64,000 nucleotides of DNA from Lithospermum erythrorhizon (Eukaryota; Streptophyta; Magnoliopsida; Boraginales; Boraginaceae). The stretch lies in contig JADFUC010000759.1 in the NCBI GenBank assembly GCA_019722365.1, positions 806,001-870,000 of the forward strand. Direction: 5' to 3'. How positions within the stretch are numbered: position 1 is the stretch's first letter; each line of letters begins with the position of its first letter. Positions 51,501 through 64,000 of the stretch are shown piece after piece. The translations under genes and the position numbers were made by a program. The notes beneath the pieces are model-generated. The model was not told the origin of the DNA, ran no database searches, and saw only the letters and a list, made by a program, of their open reading frames with translations.

Positions 51501-54500
51501 TGTTCCCATTGAGGGGTAAATTGCTTAATGTAAGGGATGCAAGTGTTTCTCAAGTCGCAGGCAATGCTGAAATTTCTTGCATTAAGGAAATACTGGGGCT
51601 GCAACAAGGCCGGAAATATGATGATGCCAAGTCCCTGAGATACGGTCACTTAATGATAATGACCGATCAGGTAGTTTTATGTTTGAACTTTAAACGTCAA
51701 TGGAGTCTTGTTATTCCTATTTCATTATTGTTCTTAGCTTCAGCCTTGTATTTTTGTCCACCCAACTAAAGTTGTGGCCTTATTCCCGATCAGGACCATG
51801 ATGGATCCCACATTAAGGGCCTCCTAATCAATTTCATTCATTCCTTTTGGCCATCGCTGCTGAGAGTTCCCTCTTTCTTGGTGGAGTTCATCACACCAAT
51901 TGTAAAGGTATGTCTTTCTTCCTAAACATACAATTTTCACGTTAACCTGAATAATAAGTAAACACCACTAATACAACTTTCTCATTGTTGGCTCTCATTT
52001 TGCAGGCCACTCATAGGAATGGGAATGTTTTATCATTTTACACGATGCCAGAGTATGAAGCATGGAAAGAAAGTTTGGGATCATCTTCAAGTGGTTGGTC
52101 TATTAAGTACTATAAGGTTTGTTGTAGATGATAACAGTAATGGTCGTATGGATTTAACTTTGGAAAGTTTGTAAAACTCTTTGCTTTTCTGCCAGGGGTT
52201 GGGAACTAGCACATCAGAAGAAGGGAAGGAGTACTTTGAGGCCATCAACAGGAATAAGAAGGATTTTGTTTGGTTCGATGATCAGGATGGGGAAGCAATA
52301 GAGCTTGCTTTCAGCAAGAAGAAGATTGAAGCTAGGAAGAATTGGTTGAGACAATTCAAGGTTGCAAGATTTCAGTGGAAGTGGTCAATTTAATCAATTA
52401 TTGTTGTAAAATATTGTTCTAATCTATGTTCCTGTTTTTATTTCTTCATGCAGCCTGGCACTTTCCTTGACCAGAAGGAGACGCATATAAAGTATAGTGA
52501 CTTTGTCAACAAGGAACTTATACTGTTCTCGTTGGCAGATCTTCAAAGATCAATTCCGTCAATGGTAGATGGTTTGAAACCGGGCCAAAGAAAGATTCTT
52601 TTCTGTGCTTTCAAGAGGAACTTAATGAAGGAGGCAAAGGTTGCTCAATTCTCAGGTTATGTCTCCGAGCACTCAGCTTACCATCATGGCGAGCAGAGTC
52701 TTGCAGGTACCATAATTGGCATGGCTCAAGATTTTGTGGGCAGTAACAACATTAATCTCTTTTATCCAAGTGGACAGTTTGGTAGTCGCCTTACGGTAAG
52801 GCATAATAATCACGGCTTATTGTTCCTTCAGTCATAAGAATCACCAATCATGGTGCATATAAAAATTACGACATTCTTACAGGGAGGTAAAGATCATGCT
52901 AGTGCCAGATACATATTTACTAAGCTCTGTACTATAACAAGATATTTGTTCCCAAAGGATGATGATATTCTTCTAGACTACTTGAATGAAGATGGGCAAC
53001 GTATTGAACCTACATGGTAAGTTTAGTAAGCAAAAACTTCTTTCAATATTAAACTAATATATTAGCTGGAAAGAATTATATGTTCTATACTTGTGTATGT
53101 TACAGGTATGTACCAATTATTCCGATGGTTCTGGTAAATGGAAGTGAAGGAATTGGAACTGGTTGGAGTACCTCTATTCCTAATTATAATCCGAGGGACA
53201 TTATTGCAAACTTGCGAAGGTTATTAAATGATGAACCACTTGTACCCATGCATCCTTGGTACAGAGGGTTTAGAGGTTCCATAGAGCAGACCTCGACAAA
53301 AGAGGCAGGTGCTACTTACACTGTGACAGGTATCATTAATGAAGTTGATGAGACAACAATTAGTATAACTGAGCTGCCCCTTCGGAGGTGGTCTTCAGAT
53401 TACAAAGTGTTTCTGGAATCAGTTTGTGAAGGGAACAAAGAAGCAAAGGATCCATTCATTCAGGTATCATAGTCTAAATGTTTTTAACTCGGATATTCTA
53501 GAAAGCTGTCGATTGTTAATCTTATATTATAATTGTTCATCATCTTGCAGGACTTCAGTAGTTATTGTTCTCTTGATTATGTACATTTTGACATCATATT
53601 GAATGAGGAAAAAATGAGGAACGCCAAAGCAGAGGGGCTGTTGAAGAAATTCAAGCTGACCACCAGTATAAGCACATGCAACATGCATCTCTTTGAGCCA
53701 AATGGCACCATTAAGAAATATGACACTCCAGAACAAAGTATATTCTCGCCTTCATCATAATTTTTATCGATATGGTATTATGGTTTAACCCTTATTTTTC
53801 ATTATTTACCTTTCATTGCAGTTCTTGAAGAATTCTTTCATCTTAGGATGGAATTCTACGAGAAGAGGAAGGTAACTTTGTTAACTGCATTGATCTATTA
53901 TGTAGATTTTTCAAAATCCTTAAAAAGCCCTCTCAAGTGGAAACTGTGCAGTATACTTATAGACCATTCTTGCAGAGAGCAATTGTGAAGAACTTAGAAA
54001 CGGATTTGTTGAAATTGGAGAACAAGGTCAGATTCATTCTAGATGTTGTTGGAGGCAACATCATAGTAAGTAATCGCAAGAGGGCTGATCTCTTCCTTGA
54101 GTTGAAGGAAAAGAATTTCACACCCTTTCCTAAGAAGAAAAGTTTGGAAGCAATTGTTGCTGGGACCACAGATGACACAGAAGAAACTGAAGAGCCTCTA
54201 GAGGCCTCCAGCAGTGAAGTTCAGGCCAGCGATTACGATTACTTGCTTTCTATGGCCATTGGGTCTTTGACACTTGAGAAGGTTCAGGATCTATGTGACG
54301 AAAGGGATAAGCTCAGGGTTGCTGTTGATGAAATGAGGAAGGCTGCTCCCAAGTCATTATGGATTAAAGATCTCGACGAACTTGAGAAACAACTTGATGT
54401 ACGAATCTTGCCTCCCTCCTCTTCAGATTATGTCACTCCTCTGTTTCTGAGCTTGGTGTCTTACTGCAGGAGGTTGATAATGAACTAGCAGCTGATGCAA

Positions 54501-55745
54501 GAAAAAGGGCCAAACACGAGGTGAAGCCTGGTGCCAAGGCAGCTCGCAAAGCTACAAAAGCTCCACGGAAAGATAAGAAGGCAGTTAGCAATGCAGAATC
54601 GGTTGCTGATACTGAAAAACCTCTTTCACCGATGGAGACTGGTATGAACTTGCCAATCGCTTCATGTGACTTACTTTCTTGATAACTGTATTTTAAGTTT
54701 TAACAAGTGACATATGCTTTCTTCAGATGCTACTGAGGCTCCAAAAGCCAAACCTAAAGCAAAAGCAGCTACAAAGAAAGCTCCTACCAAAACGGTTTGA
54801 TTGATACTGCTGTTGCTCTTTTATTCTAAATGTCTTTTGCTGACGGTTTTATTCTTGAAGTATAATCAGTTAAACCTCTGAGTATATTTATTTCAGGGGA
54901 AATCATCTTCAGCTGTCATTGATGAGGAGGATGCAGATGATGTCCCCGCACTTGCTAAACGTCTTGCACAATACACTCTTGGATCTTCTCCTGAGCCCTC
55001 AGATGGTAAATACTAATCTGCTGATCATAATTGAATGATCATTTTCGAAAAAACATATTAACTGAGCCCTATATAGAGATCTGTCAATATTATTCTTATG
55101 GAAGAGACTTAAGGACTGCATTGAGATGCACTGCTAATTTAAAATGTGTTTTCATGTCAAATCAGCTCTTCAAGAACGCTAATATGTAATACCACAGTTA
55201 ATATATTCTTGATACCCTGAACTCACCGTTACTCTTCTGCACTCGCAGAATCTGGAGAGAAGAAAGATGGCGATGACTATCAACCCGTTGATGATGATGT
55301 TGTAGAAGCGAAAAAACAGGTAGGGAGAAAAGCAGGAAATGGCAAAGCCGCAAAGCCCCCTGCAGCACCGAAGAAAAGAGGAGCTAACAAGGCACTTCCA
55401 ACGGGGAAGCTGATATCGGAAGCTCTAAAAGCTGCAGAAAACACTGGTATTTCGCCCGAAAAGAAAGTCAGGAAAATGAGGGCATCTCCATTTAACAAGA
55501 AAAGCGGATCTGTGCTGGGAAGGAGCAATACATTGCCAATGGACATGAGTTTAGATGACGCTGAAGAGCAAGAATCCGGAAGCAGTGCAGGAGGCGATAG
55601 TGAGGCTTTGGTAGCTCCCAGAGCAAGTAGACCACAAAGAGCTGCACGCGCAAAGGTTGTACAAATCTTGAGTGATTCTGACGACGACGACGACGAGGAT
55701 GATTATGATGAAGAGAGCGACGACTTCAGTGAAGATGATGATTAG
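48545..55745 (+). CDS. TOP2: DNA topoisomerase II
   Basis: Nuclear ATP-dependent enzyme that passes one DNA duplex through another, needed for replication and chromosome segregation. Nineteen coding exons: 48545-48773, 49607-49944, 50381-50728, 50830-51097, 51189-51388, 51461-51670, 51794-51907, 52006-52116, 52196-52360, 52454-52795, 52883-53016, 53106-53463, 53551-53737, 53822-53871, 53976-54398, 54470-54641, 54727-54794, 54897-55005, 55249-55745. They join in phase to 1440 aa, close to the plant norm. Seen: N-box DEILVNAADN (about 83-92), GGRNGYGAKL (ATP loop, ~157), TOPRIM EGDSAKALA (~453) and DHDGSHIKG (~532), PLRGKLLNVRD, VDGLKPGQRKI, and the catalytic Tyr785 in ASARYIFTKL. The C-terminal tail is Lys/Ala-rich then strongly acidic. 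ATG at 48545 has good context (CACCATGG). Confidence 0.95.
48771..49352 (+). repeat. Ladder of degenerate TOP2 exon-2 copies in intron 1
   Basis: Six units begin near 48774, 48901, 49001, 49098, 49191 and 49290. Each has an exon-like part of ~75 nt followed (except the last) by a spacer GTGTCCCAAAAATATTGTCC ending in CAG. The exon-like parts resemble the start of real exon 2 at 49607. Several are still open in frame, for example LCNIFDELFVNDVGNKQ and YNIFDELLVNGVGNKQ, against GLYKIFDEILVNAADNKQ in the true exon. The first unit starts exactly at the exon 1 donor; the last is partial. Confidence 0.85.
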
Positions 55746-57031
55746 CTCAGTTAACCTCAGATCCTTTTAGGCACTACTTATGATGTTGTGGCTTTGCTTG
55801 TTTTCTTGCTAAGATGCTAGTATTTTTTATCGACAACTGCAGTTGAACAATGCAACAAGTAAATTCGTTCAGAGCTATTTTCAATTCTTAGTCAATAATA
55901 CTCCCTCCATTTTTTTTTTTGTTTTTGGTTCTACCTTAAAATTTTTATTTTAAAATATTTATCATTCCCAGTATTAAAAATTATATTTCATTTTATTTTT
56001 TTGTGAATTTTTAAATGAAATTATCAATAAGCCAAATGATATCTTTAAATAATTGTTATTTTATATTTTATTATATTTTTTTATTCTTTTTATCATGAAA
56101 ATTGATTTAAAAAAAAAACAGAGAAAATATTAAATATACATACGGAATATATCATATGTGGTTCCATGTGTATGCATATTCATACCAGATTCCTAATAAT
56201 TTTTTCATAAAATCAACTTTTCATATCACTTCATTAATTTTAGTTATAACTTGTAACTTATGCACAAAACTAAATAATCTAGTTTATTCTTTACAACACT
56301 TAAATTAATTATTACAACCAATGCATATTGCATAGAGTAATTGTTTAAAGCACAACACACGATGAGATCCTCTATTGCTTTTGTGTGCTTCCTATCATGC
56401 CTCATTGCTTTAAATTTATGCATTTTCCTGATGTGTAGTGTTGTTATCGGTCCGGTCCGGATATCGGGCAAAAAATTTGGACCAGGACCGGATCGATAGC
56501 TTACCTGGTAGATACTCGGTTATGATTTTTTGGTCTGGTCCCGGGTGGGTTTAATTTTATTAAAAAAATTAGGTATTTCAATATAAATTTTGGATCTTTT
56601 GGGTATTTTCGACGTATATAAAAAATTTCGGGTATTTATCGGAGTTCTTGATCCAGCGAGTCTAATCCCGGTATCGATTAAATAATATCGTTTGGACATG
56701 CAACACGAGGTGAGTATCAATCCAGTAAAAGCGGAATAGATTTTTAAGTGGTTTTCTGTTTACCGAGCTGTATCTAACAATAGGAGACACGTACGCGAGT
56801 TAGTGGATCGCTATGGATAATTAATAATTGTGATCGATTGATGAAAAATGGATTGTTTGATTTTTGAAATATCCATTCCTTATTTCACAGGTATTGATAA
56901 CCAAAATAAATCTAGACCAAAACAAAGCAGTCACCACCTCAAAACCTTAATAATTTTCCCACTAATCTCATAAAAAATCTGTAAAATTATTTATTGGCAA
57001 CAAATTAACACACTCAATACAATTGCTAGTT
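55746..57031. other. TOP2-PHD gene intergenic region
   Basis: TOP2 3' UTR, then AT-rich DNA. At about 56440-56580 there is a cluster of GGTCCGG, GGACCGG and GGTCTGGTCCCGGG motifs partly arranged as inverted repeats, of the kind seen in plant MITEs and low-complexity insertions. No gene seen. Confidence 0.5.
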
Positions 57032-60000
57032 ATGGCCTTTCATGTTTCTTGTCCAATTACATGGTACATAACTCCCTCTTCTCTTTAATATTCCTTATTA
57101 TAAAAATATTTTGTTTTAAATAAATTTTATAAAAAAGATTTAATTTTTACTAATTGTATGTGCCACAAATATATTTATATGTCTTTATTCATTGTTTGTG
57201 TTTTTGGGTTCTCTTTATTCATTAAGATTGATTTTTTACTAATTTTATGTACCATTAATAAATATATGTGTCTTTATTCATTGTTTGAGTTTTTGGGTTA
57301 TATTCTTTAGCTAAAAAGATTGAATTTTTACTAATTTTATGTACCACAAATTCATATATAAGTCTTTATTCATTGTTTGTGTTGTTGGGTTCTATTCTTT
57401 AGCTAAAAAGATTGAATTTATACTAATTTTATGTACCAGAAATTCATATATGTGTGTACCAGAAATTCATATATGTGTGTCTTTCTTTGCTGTTTGTGTA
57501 TTTGGGTTCTTGTTTATTGAATTTTGGTACACTAGGGGTGTTTCTTTAACTGTTTATGTTGTGTTTTTGGTGATTTTCGTTTTCTCAGTAGGAAGATTTG
57601 CTACTGCACTTTAGGGTTTCCACGTTTGTTGAGGACTGAAGAGGGAAAGGATGCTTTCTTGGAGGAGTTGGGTAGGATTGAGGAGTTCCTCAAAGACCCT
57701 TATCGGCGAAGGGCTAATTATGGTCAGACTGTGCAAGTTAAGGTGCCCAAAGTGGATGTTATCGACCCGCCTCCTCCGGTGTTAAGTGTTTCTGTTCCAC
57801 TCCAGTTGCAGCAGCAGAAACAGTTGGTGTCGGCTGAGGTTGTTCAGGTAGAAGATGGAGGTGGTGGGGAATTGGATGAGTTGGCATTGGCGAATGCATC
57901 GGCTAATACTAAGAGGCTCGCGTTGCAAAAGAAAGGGGCCGCCACATCAGTAATGGTAGAGGATCTTGCTAGAAGGTTGGAGGCTGGCGATGGAGTGGTG
58001 AGGATTTATCAATTTTGTACTTTTGTTTCAATGTTGGTACCATAGTTGTTAATCCTTGGTAGATCAATTCAATTGCTCAGATAGCTATGAAACTTTGACA
58101 AACCTGACCCCAGCTATCTATTACTGAGCTTCATTTCCCTTTTCTGGGTTTTGAGATTTGTTAATGTAGCTATGCCTGCAGGGCAAAGAGATAGATTTTG
58201 CTGGAGAAGAGCTGGGCCAATCTAATGTTAAAATAATGTGCCGTTTATGCTTGTCTGGAGAAAATGATGGAAGTGAGAGAGCAAGGAAAATGTTGCCCTG
58301 CAATAGTTGTGGCAAGAAGTACCATATTAATTGTCTGAAAAACTGGTCACTTAATAGAGATCTTTTTCATTCTCTTTTTTCGCTTCAGATATTTATCTAA
58401 ATCTATGTATGATTGTAGCAATTGATAACTAGTTTTTCTTTTCAGATCTGTTTCACTGGAGTTCTTGGGCATGTCCATCTTGTAGAATATGTGAGGTAAC
58501 TAGTTTCATCTCCTTTTTAGTGTTAAAGTTACTCTTTTGCATGGTGCCTCTTTAGTATTATGTGAGTGTTACTTTTTTTCTTTTGATTTCCCCCTGACCA
58601 ATTTATGTATATAGCAAAGTGTTTCATTGTAATCTCCAGTGAGAGACCCCCATAGAAAGGATTGTAATATTCCTGTATGTGGGTCTAGGTCAATTACTTC
58701 TATGAATTATGTGATTTCAGTTTACCCTGATGAAACATATTTAATGTTGTGGAAAATAATATATTTCCATGTATTCACTTGTTCATATGTTTCTTATAAA
58801 CCTCTAGTGATGTTAAATTTAGCAGACAGTGATAATCTTCCCCCAAATCTCCTTTTTGGTAAATTCAAGCTCCTTCGAGAAAGACATTTTTTTGTGGGTG
58901 GAATACCTGGCATGGTTGAATATGTATTTAGTACTTGTTGGGTTTCTTTACCTGTTAAGCATGTTGTTCCATTATAAAGCAAATTTGCTCGCCAGGTTTG
59001 CTGTCGAACGGGAGATCCAAATAAATTCATGTACTGCAAAAGGTGTGATGCTGCGCACCATTGCTATTGCCAGCAGCCTCCCCATAAGGTTGCCTGCCAA
59101 TCTCTTACTGCATATTTTCACTTGGCTAGTCAATAGCTGTAATTGACGTGTTTCCATTTTGTAGAATGTTAGCAGTGGGCCATATCTGTGTCCTAAGCAC
59201 ACCAAGTGCCACAGCTGTGGGTCTAGAGTCCCGGGAAAAGGCTTGAGCTTGAGGTACTAACTTAAAAAATAGTTATGTATTCGTTGTGCCTAATTATTAT
59301 ATTCTGTATCATAAACCATTTACTCCCAATTATACCTTAATTTTGAAGAATAAGTGCTATCATGAGCCAGCATCTTCGCTCAATACCCAGCTTTTAAGGC
59401 CTGTATTTCATGCTATGACAGAATTCTTAATGAGAATTGTTGTGGGTGCAGCTTCATTGTTTTATTTCGGCTGCATCATTATAGTTGTGGTCAAGTGCTG
59501 AAATGTTTTTTACAAGTGAAGGATATGACTCTTAGTTATCGCTTATTGTGACCCCTGATGTTTCATCGGACTTTCTTTTGTCTTCACTCCATTTAATATG
59601 AAACCAGGGCAGATTTGCTTTTCCTGAAAGGCTTCGAAAATTGTCCACACGTATAAGTGATCTTAAAATGTTTTGGTGGTTACTCTGTTCGATATCATTT
59701 AGGTCTAACTTGTGGGATTTTTCCTAGACCTGAATGGCATACACACTTTCCTTCTTTGAAAGTGACCACTAAAGGACTATTTTGACATCCCGTGTTCATG
59801 AAGAAGTTAGGTTATTTAATTGTTACCATACAAGCTAATAAAATCTTACTATAGTCGTTAAGTGACACATTACATCCTGACTTTTGTAACTTGTTTGTTT
59901 AATCCACTAGTTATTCTCATCATGCTTTTGTCAATTGATTAAATTTTATATACTGAATCTGCTCAGGTGGTTTCTTGGTTACACTTGTTGTGATGCTTGT

Positions 60001-63000
60001 GGAAGGTTATTTGTCAAAGGAAACTATTGTACAGTGTGTTTGAAGGTATGTATGATAGTCTTTTGATACTTTTTACAGTGAATACTTAGTCTTCTCATAA
60101 TCTAGGCCCTTTGCCTCGTTTTTGCCAAGCTATGCCCATAAGTTATATTGCATTGTGATCTACATGTTGGCCCAGTGTTCTTGTATCTAGAGGTGCCTGT
60201 GCCTGCATATAGGGTATGCATTGTATATATAATCTCTGGTTTACTTTTAAAGTTGACTGGCGGCATTTCTTGATCTACCATTGCAGGTGTATAGAGATTC
60301 TGAATCGACACCTATGGTTTGCTGTGATATCTGCCAGCGATGGGTGCATTGCCAATGTGATGGCATCAGGTTTTGAATCTTGCTACTATAGTTGACTGTG
60401 TCTGCTACAAGTTTATATATCATTTCTTTAGTGATTCGATTGATTCTGTTCCACTCTTCAATGGGTAATTACTGCTACCTTGGTGATTCTCATATGGAGT
60501 ATAAGTGGTGAGTAGTTTTAGAAGACCATCCATTTTCGGGTGCCCTTTACAAGCTCAGGCACTGTTTCTCAAATAGCAAGCCACCTATGCAGTAAAAAAG
60601 GAACAAGGCAATGCTAAGCAGGATTTCCTTTAGCTTGTCTTTTACTACCCTTTTTTTTTTTCCTTCTGGAAGGAATATAGCTTTAAATCCACGGTTTGCT
60701 GTGCTTATTTATCAGTTGGTATAACGTTAGTTAACAGAAATGTGATCTTATCAATCTTCAAACGTAAGCTTCTTTGACATGCCATAATTTGAAATTTATA
60801 GTGCATATATGTAATTGCAGTGATGAGAAGTATATGGAATTTCAAGTTGATGGAAACCTTGAATATTCATGTCCAACCTGTCGAGGTGAATGCAGTCAGG
60901 TTGGTCAGAATGCGCAACATCAATTGAAGTTTTATCCTGTTGCAAATATTGTTGGTGACTTTGTCTTATTTTTAGATTCGGAGTTCTGAAGAGGCCGTTC
61001 TGGAGCTCTGGAAGAAGAAAGACGAAACAGACAAGGACCTGATAGCAAGACTGAGAGCAGCAGCTGGATTGCCGACTCAAGAGGAAATACATCCTCTTTC
61101 ACCCTTCTCTGACGATGAAGATAATGGCCCTGCCACTTCGAAGAATGAATATGGGAGATCTATTAAGCTTTCTCTGAAAAATTTAGTTGAAAAATCACCA
61201 AAAAAGAATGAACATGGAAAGAAATCTTCAAACAAGAAGTCTGGGAAGAAAAAGGGTGGAAATGAAGAATATACTGCAGGAGATGGAAGTGAAGAATTGT
61301 CATTGTTCCCAACGAGAGAACCGGATACTTTCTTTTTTCCTGCCGCTGAAAGTCCGAATGAGAAGCTCAAACCTGTAGATGAGTTTGTCGAGAACAATGG
61401 GGTTAGGACTTCCCGGATGGTTCATGTTAAAAGTAACTCACCTGATAAAGGTCAGTTTGGGAATAATGTTGGAAGTAATATATCTAAGAGTACTAAGGGA
61501 CCAAAGCTAGTTATACATTTAGGCTCGAGGAATAAGAACCCTACCAATTCTCCAAGGTCTGATGCTTCGAGTTTCTACAAAGAGCCGGAATTAACTACTA
61601 CGTCAAATGGTATGAATTTAGTTCCTTATGTTATTCTTTACTTTCTGACTTGGAAACTTCCATGCGTATTCTTTAGTTTTTTTATGTTCCACAATGGTGT
61701 AGATAGTCCTTGGCGAAATACCAATCTTCAAGCATGCACTATTATTATTATTATTATGTATGAGTTGTTTTTAAGTCTTTGTTTTTATTTGATTGACCCT
61801 GTAAATTTGTTATAATACCCCTTGTACAGTTAAATAAGAGAATTAGATAAAACATATGGGTAAACAAATATACAAGGTGACAAATTTGTAATTGCATTGG
61901 TACTTAAGGGTAAAAGTGGAAACTGATAAATATAATGAAGGAGCTGATTATTCTTGCACAAATTATGTTAGAAGTAGGTTTTTTGAATAATAGCGGTAGT
62001 GAAAGGCATGAAGAGTCATCATACATCCTCAATCCCAATTTCTTCGGAAGTTTCGTCTTTGGGTAATCCCAAAACATGTTATTGTTTTCAATTTTTGTTG
62101 AATCATGCTAAAAAGAAATCCTCCTAAACTTAAAGGGAGTTTCTACATATTGGTTATGCACTATTATGGTATGATTAGTCTCTTCATACATGTGATTCTG
62201 CAATTAATTTATAAAGATATTTATCTATCATCTTCCTTTCGCCTCTGTGAACGAGGTCATGCTATTGCATAGACGACCGGAATAACCTTCCATATCTTTT
62301 TGTAGACTTCGCCTGTTACTTGATATGTTAATTTGATGAAGCACAGGCCCAATTTCATATGTAAATTGTACTCCGTAACATGCAGGAGACAAAGTGGATC
62401 ATACCGAAAATATTAATGCATCAAAGTCCAAGATAAGGATTCGGAAATCTAATCCAGATACGGGTAAAAGTATGTTTGGTTCTGTCTCTACACCCAGTGG
62501 ACACTCTCTTTTAGGTAGAGGAGTGGATGATCGAACCAAAGCTGATGTTGAGGCTGAAACTGAAGTTCCAGCTAGCAGAGTTAGCAAGCTGGCTTCGCTG
62601 AAATATGCAGAAGGGCACTCTAAGGTTTCTAGTGTTCTGGATGATGTAAACAAGAACAAACCTGCAGCATCAAATTCAGTTTCGAAGGATTCTAGGCCAC
62701 TGCTGAAGCTTAAATTCAAGAAACCTCATCAAGAAAACCAAGTTTCATGGATAAATCCAATGGATGATGAGATGAGTTTACCAAAAGGACAGAGGTCAAA
62801 AAGAAAAAGACCGTCATCCCTACAAGAGAACGCATCAACCCAGGGTGTTCAGGGCACCGCAATGGATGAGATCATGGATGCTAATTGGATACTACAGAAA
62901 CTCGGTAAAGATGCAGTTGGAAAGAGGGTGGAAATTCATCAGGCATCTGACAATTCATGGTGAGTTCGACTCTTGCTCCATTATCTTTTATGATTTGGAC

Positions 63001-63318
63001 ACTTCGAAGGTAGCTAATAACGAAATTCCACTGCACGCATGTGAAGTGTAATGTGGTCTTCTAAACAACTTTTCTTGGACTCTTTCCATAGTAGGCCAGT
63101 TCTTCTATAGGCATCATCACCTTTCTCAATTTTCTTCTATTACATCGGTATAGAAATATGGTGTTCTCCAAATTATCTTGGATTTCTTTTGCAGGCACAG
63201 GGGAACAGTAGAAGATGTGTTTGAAGGCACGTCGGTTATTTCTGTTGCACTTGATGAGGGAAAGGCAAGGAATTTGGAACTTGGGAAACAGGGAGTTCGC
63301 TTTGTCTCTCAGAAGTAA
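57032..63318 (+). CDS. Multi-PHD-finger chromatin protein (At3g08020-like)
   Basis: Probable nuclear histone-binding regulator. Exons 57032-57063, 57589-57997, 58182-58359, 58446-58495, 58996-59088, 59165-59253, 59967-60045, 60287-60369, 60821-60899, 60976-61609, 62386-62959 and 63195-63318 join in phase to 807 aa. N-terminus MAFHVSCPIT followed by CRKICYCTLGFPR. Clustered PHD fingers start with CRLCLSG and PCNSCGKKYHINCL, then CRICEVC and DPNKFMYCKRCDAAHHCYC, GPYLCPKHTKCHSCGSRVPG, then CCDACGRLFVKGNYCTVC, VCCDICQRWVHCQCDG and SCPTCRG. A long low-complexity Lys/Ser-rich region follows. The C-terminus (KLGKDAVGKRVEIHQ, WHRGTVEDVFEG, SVALDEGKARNLEL) looks like a Tudor-type fold. The junction of exons 3 and 4 has no GT donor (see findings). 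Arabidopsis At3g08020 is my best recollection of a relative. Confidence 0.9.
57150..57515 (+). repeat. ~85-bp tandem repeat in intron 1 of the PHD gene
   Basis: About four units share TTTTTACTAATTTTATGTACC, CACAAATTCATATAT, GTCTTTATTCATTGTTTGTG and TTGGGTTCTATTCTTTAGC. The last contains a smaller internal duplication of ACCAGAAATTCATATATGTG. The block lies between the first exon (ending 57063) and exon 2 (57589). Confidence 0.8.
61738..61757 (+). repeat. (ATT)n microsatellite
   Basis: Short ATT trinucleotide run within intron 10 of the PHD gene. Confidence 0.8.
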
Positions 63319-64000
63319 AGGTGGTGATTTTTATTGAAGCATCTCTTCTCAAAGGGTTATAACCTTTAGAGCGCATCCACTTTAACGTTTCTATTTGAAA
63401 GCAGTAATAACTTTATTTGTTTGTTCGGACGAGTTGGAACTCAATCTGAGACGCCCTTTTTCTGAATTTACCTGAAGTCCGCAGTCTGCCACTTCATCTC
63501 GATGCATCTCAGTGTTTCGAGGGTATGAAATCACATACAGCAAATCTGTGAAGTTGTTTTTCAATTTTGTAGACAAAGGATGCTGTTATGCACCATATCT
63601 GACATTCTTGTTCTAGCCTAGTGTAAGATTATTACATATTGTTTATTGTTTCAAAGCCAGGGTTAGACTAGCATTGTAATAATCTGCTAGAATTGTTTTT
63701 GGTAATGAAACACATTAGTTGTCAGATGGCTACTTCAATGCTACTACAATCTCTAGCAAACTTATAAATGGTTGCTTATTATGTTCACAACAGAAAAAGG
63801 CTGCAGAAAATGGACTTCTTCAATTTTGAAATGCAGAATATGAACTATGAACAAACAAACATAGATCACATTAAATTTCACCTTTTACAAGTATAATTTT
63901 GACTCATTTTTTTCTTGCTATTACTTAAATATGAATCACATTATCTATGTTTCTTATCTATTGTAAAGTGGTTGATAGAGTTTTCACACTATCTATGCTT
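63319..64000. other. PHD gene 3' UTR and downstream DNA
   Basis: Probable 3' UTR followed by AT-rich sequence up to the window edge; no further gene seen. Confidence 0.5.

Overview
This is nuclear DNA of a flowering plant, almost certainly a eudicot. The genes carry many short AT-rich introns with GT/AG borders. They encode plant families (PORR protein, MORN-type PIP5K, REM/B3 factors, LNK2, AGD11-type ARF-GAP), and the repeats are plant LINE and Ty1-copia elements plus a plastid 16S fragment. I cannot name the species. Exon coordinates below were read by eye from splice signals, reading frame and family homology.

Layout: 1.4-3.8 kb, CFAP20/BUG22 gene (+) with a broken third exon. 4.05-7.4 kb, 5'-truncated dead LINE (-). 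7.9-9.3 kb, intronless WTF9-like PORR gene (+). 11.45-14.76 kb, MORN-type phosphatidylinositol-4-phosphate 5-kinase (+), with two tandem-repeat blocks upstream. 17.06-25.3 kb, three head-to-tail REM genes (-), each with two B3 domains. 26.8-27.7 kb, glutaredoxin-like zinc protein (+). 28.35-31.05 kb, AGD11-like ARF-GAP with a C2 domain (+). 31.8-35.5 kb, LNK2-like clock coactivator (-) with three in-frame stops in one exon. 37.66-46.83 kb, heavily corrupted Ty1-copia element with both LTRs and a plastid rrn16 fragment inside gag. 48.5-55.7 kb, DNA topoisomerase II (+, 19 coding exons, 1440 aa). 57.0-63.3 kb, multi-PHD-finger chromatin protein (+, 12 coding exons, 807 aa).

The genes do not form one pathway; this is an ordinary plant gene neighbourhood broken by transposons. 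A recurring theme is short tandem duplication, seen in introns (CFAP20, REM1, REM3, TOP2) and in promoters or leaders (PIP5K, GRX, PHD gene). The most striking case is TOP2 intron 1, which holds a ladder of degenerate copies of the start of exon 2, the exon that encodes the ATP-binding N-box. Roughly 36-48 kb looks unlike the rest: retrotransposon frames and the plastid 16S fragment carry dense random indels, which suggests poorly corrected assembly. I found no convincing evidence of an entirely new biological system.
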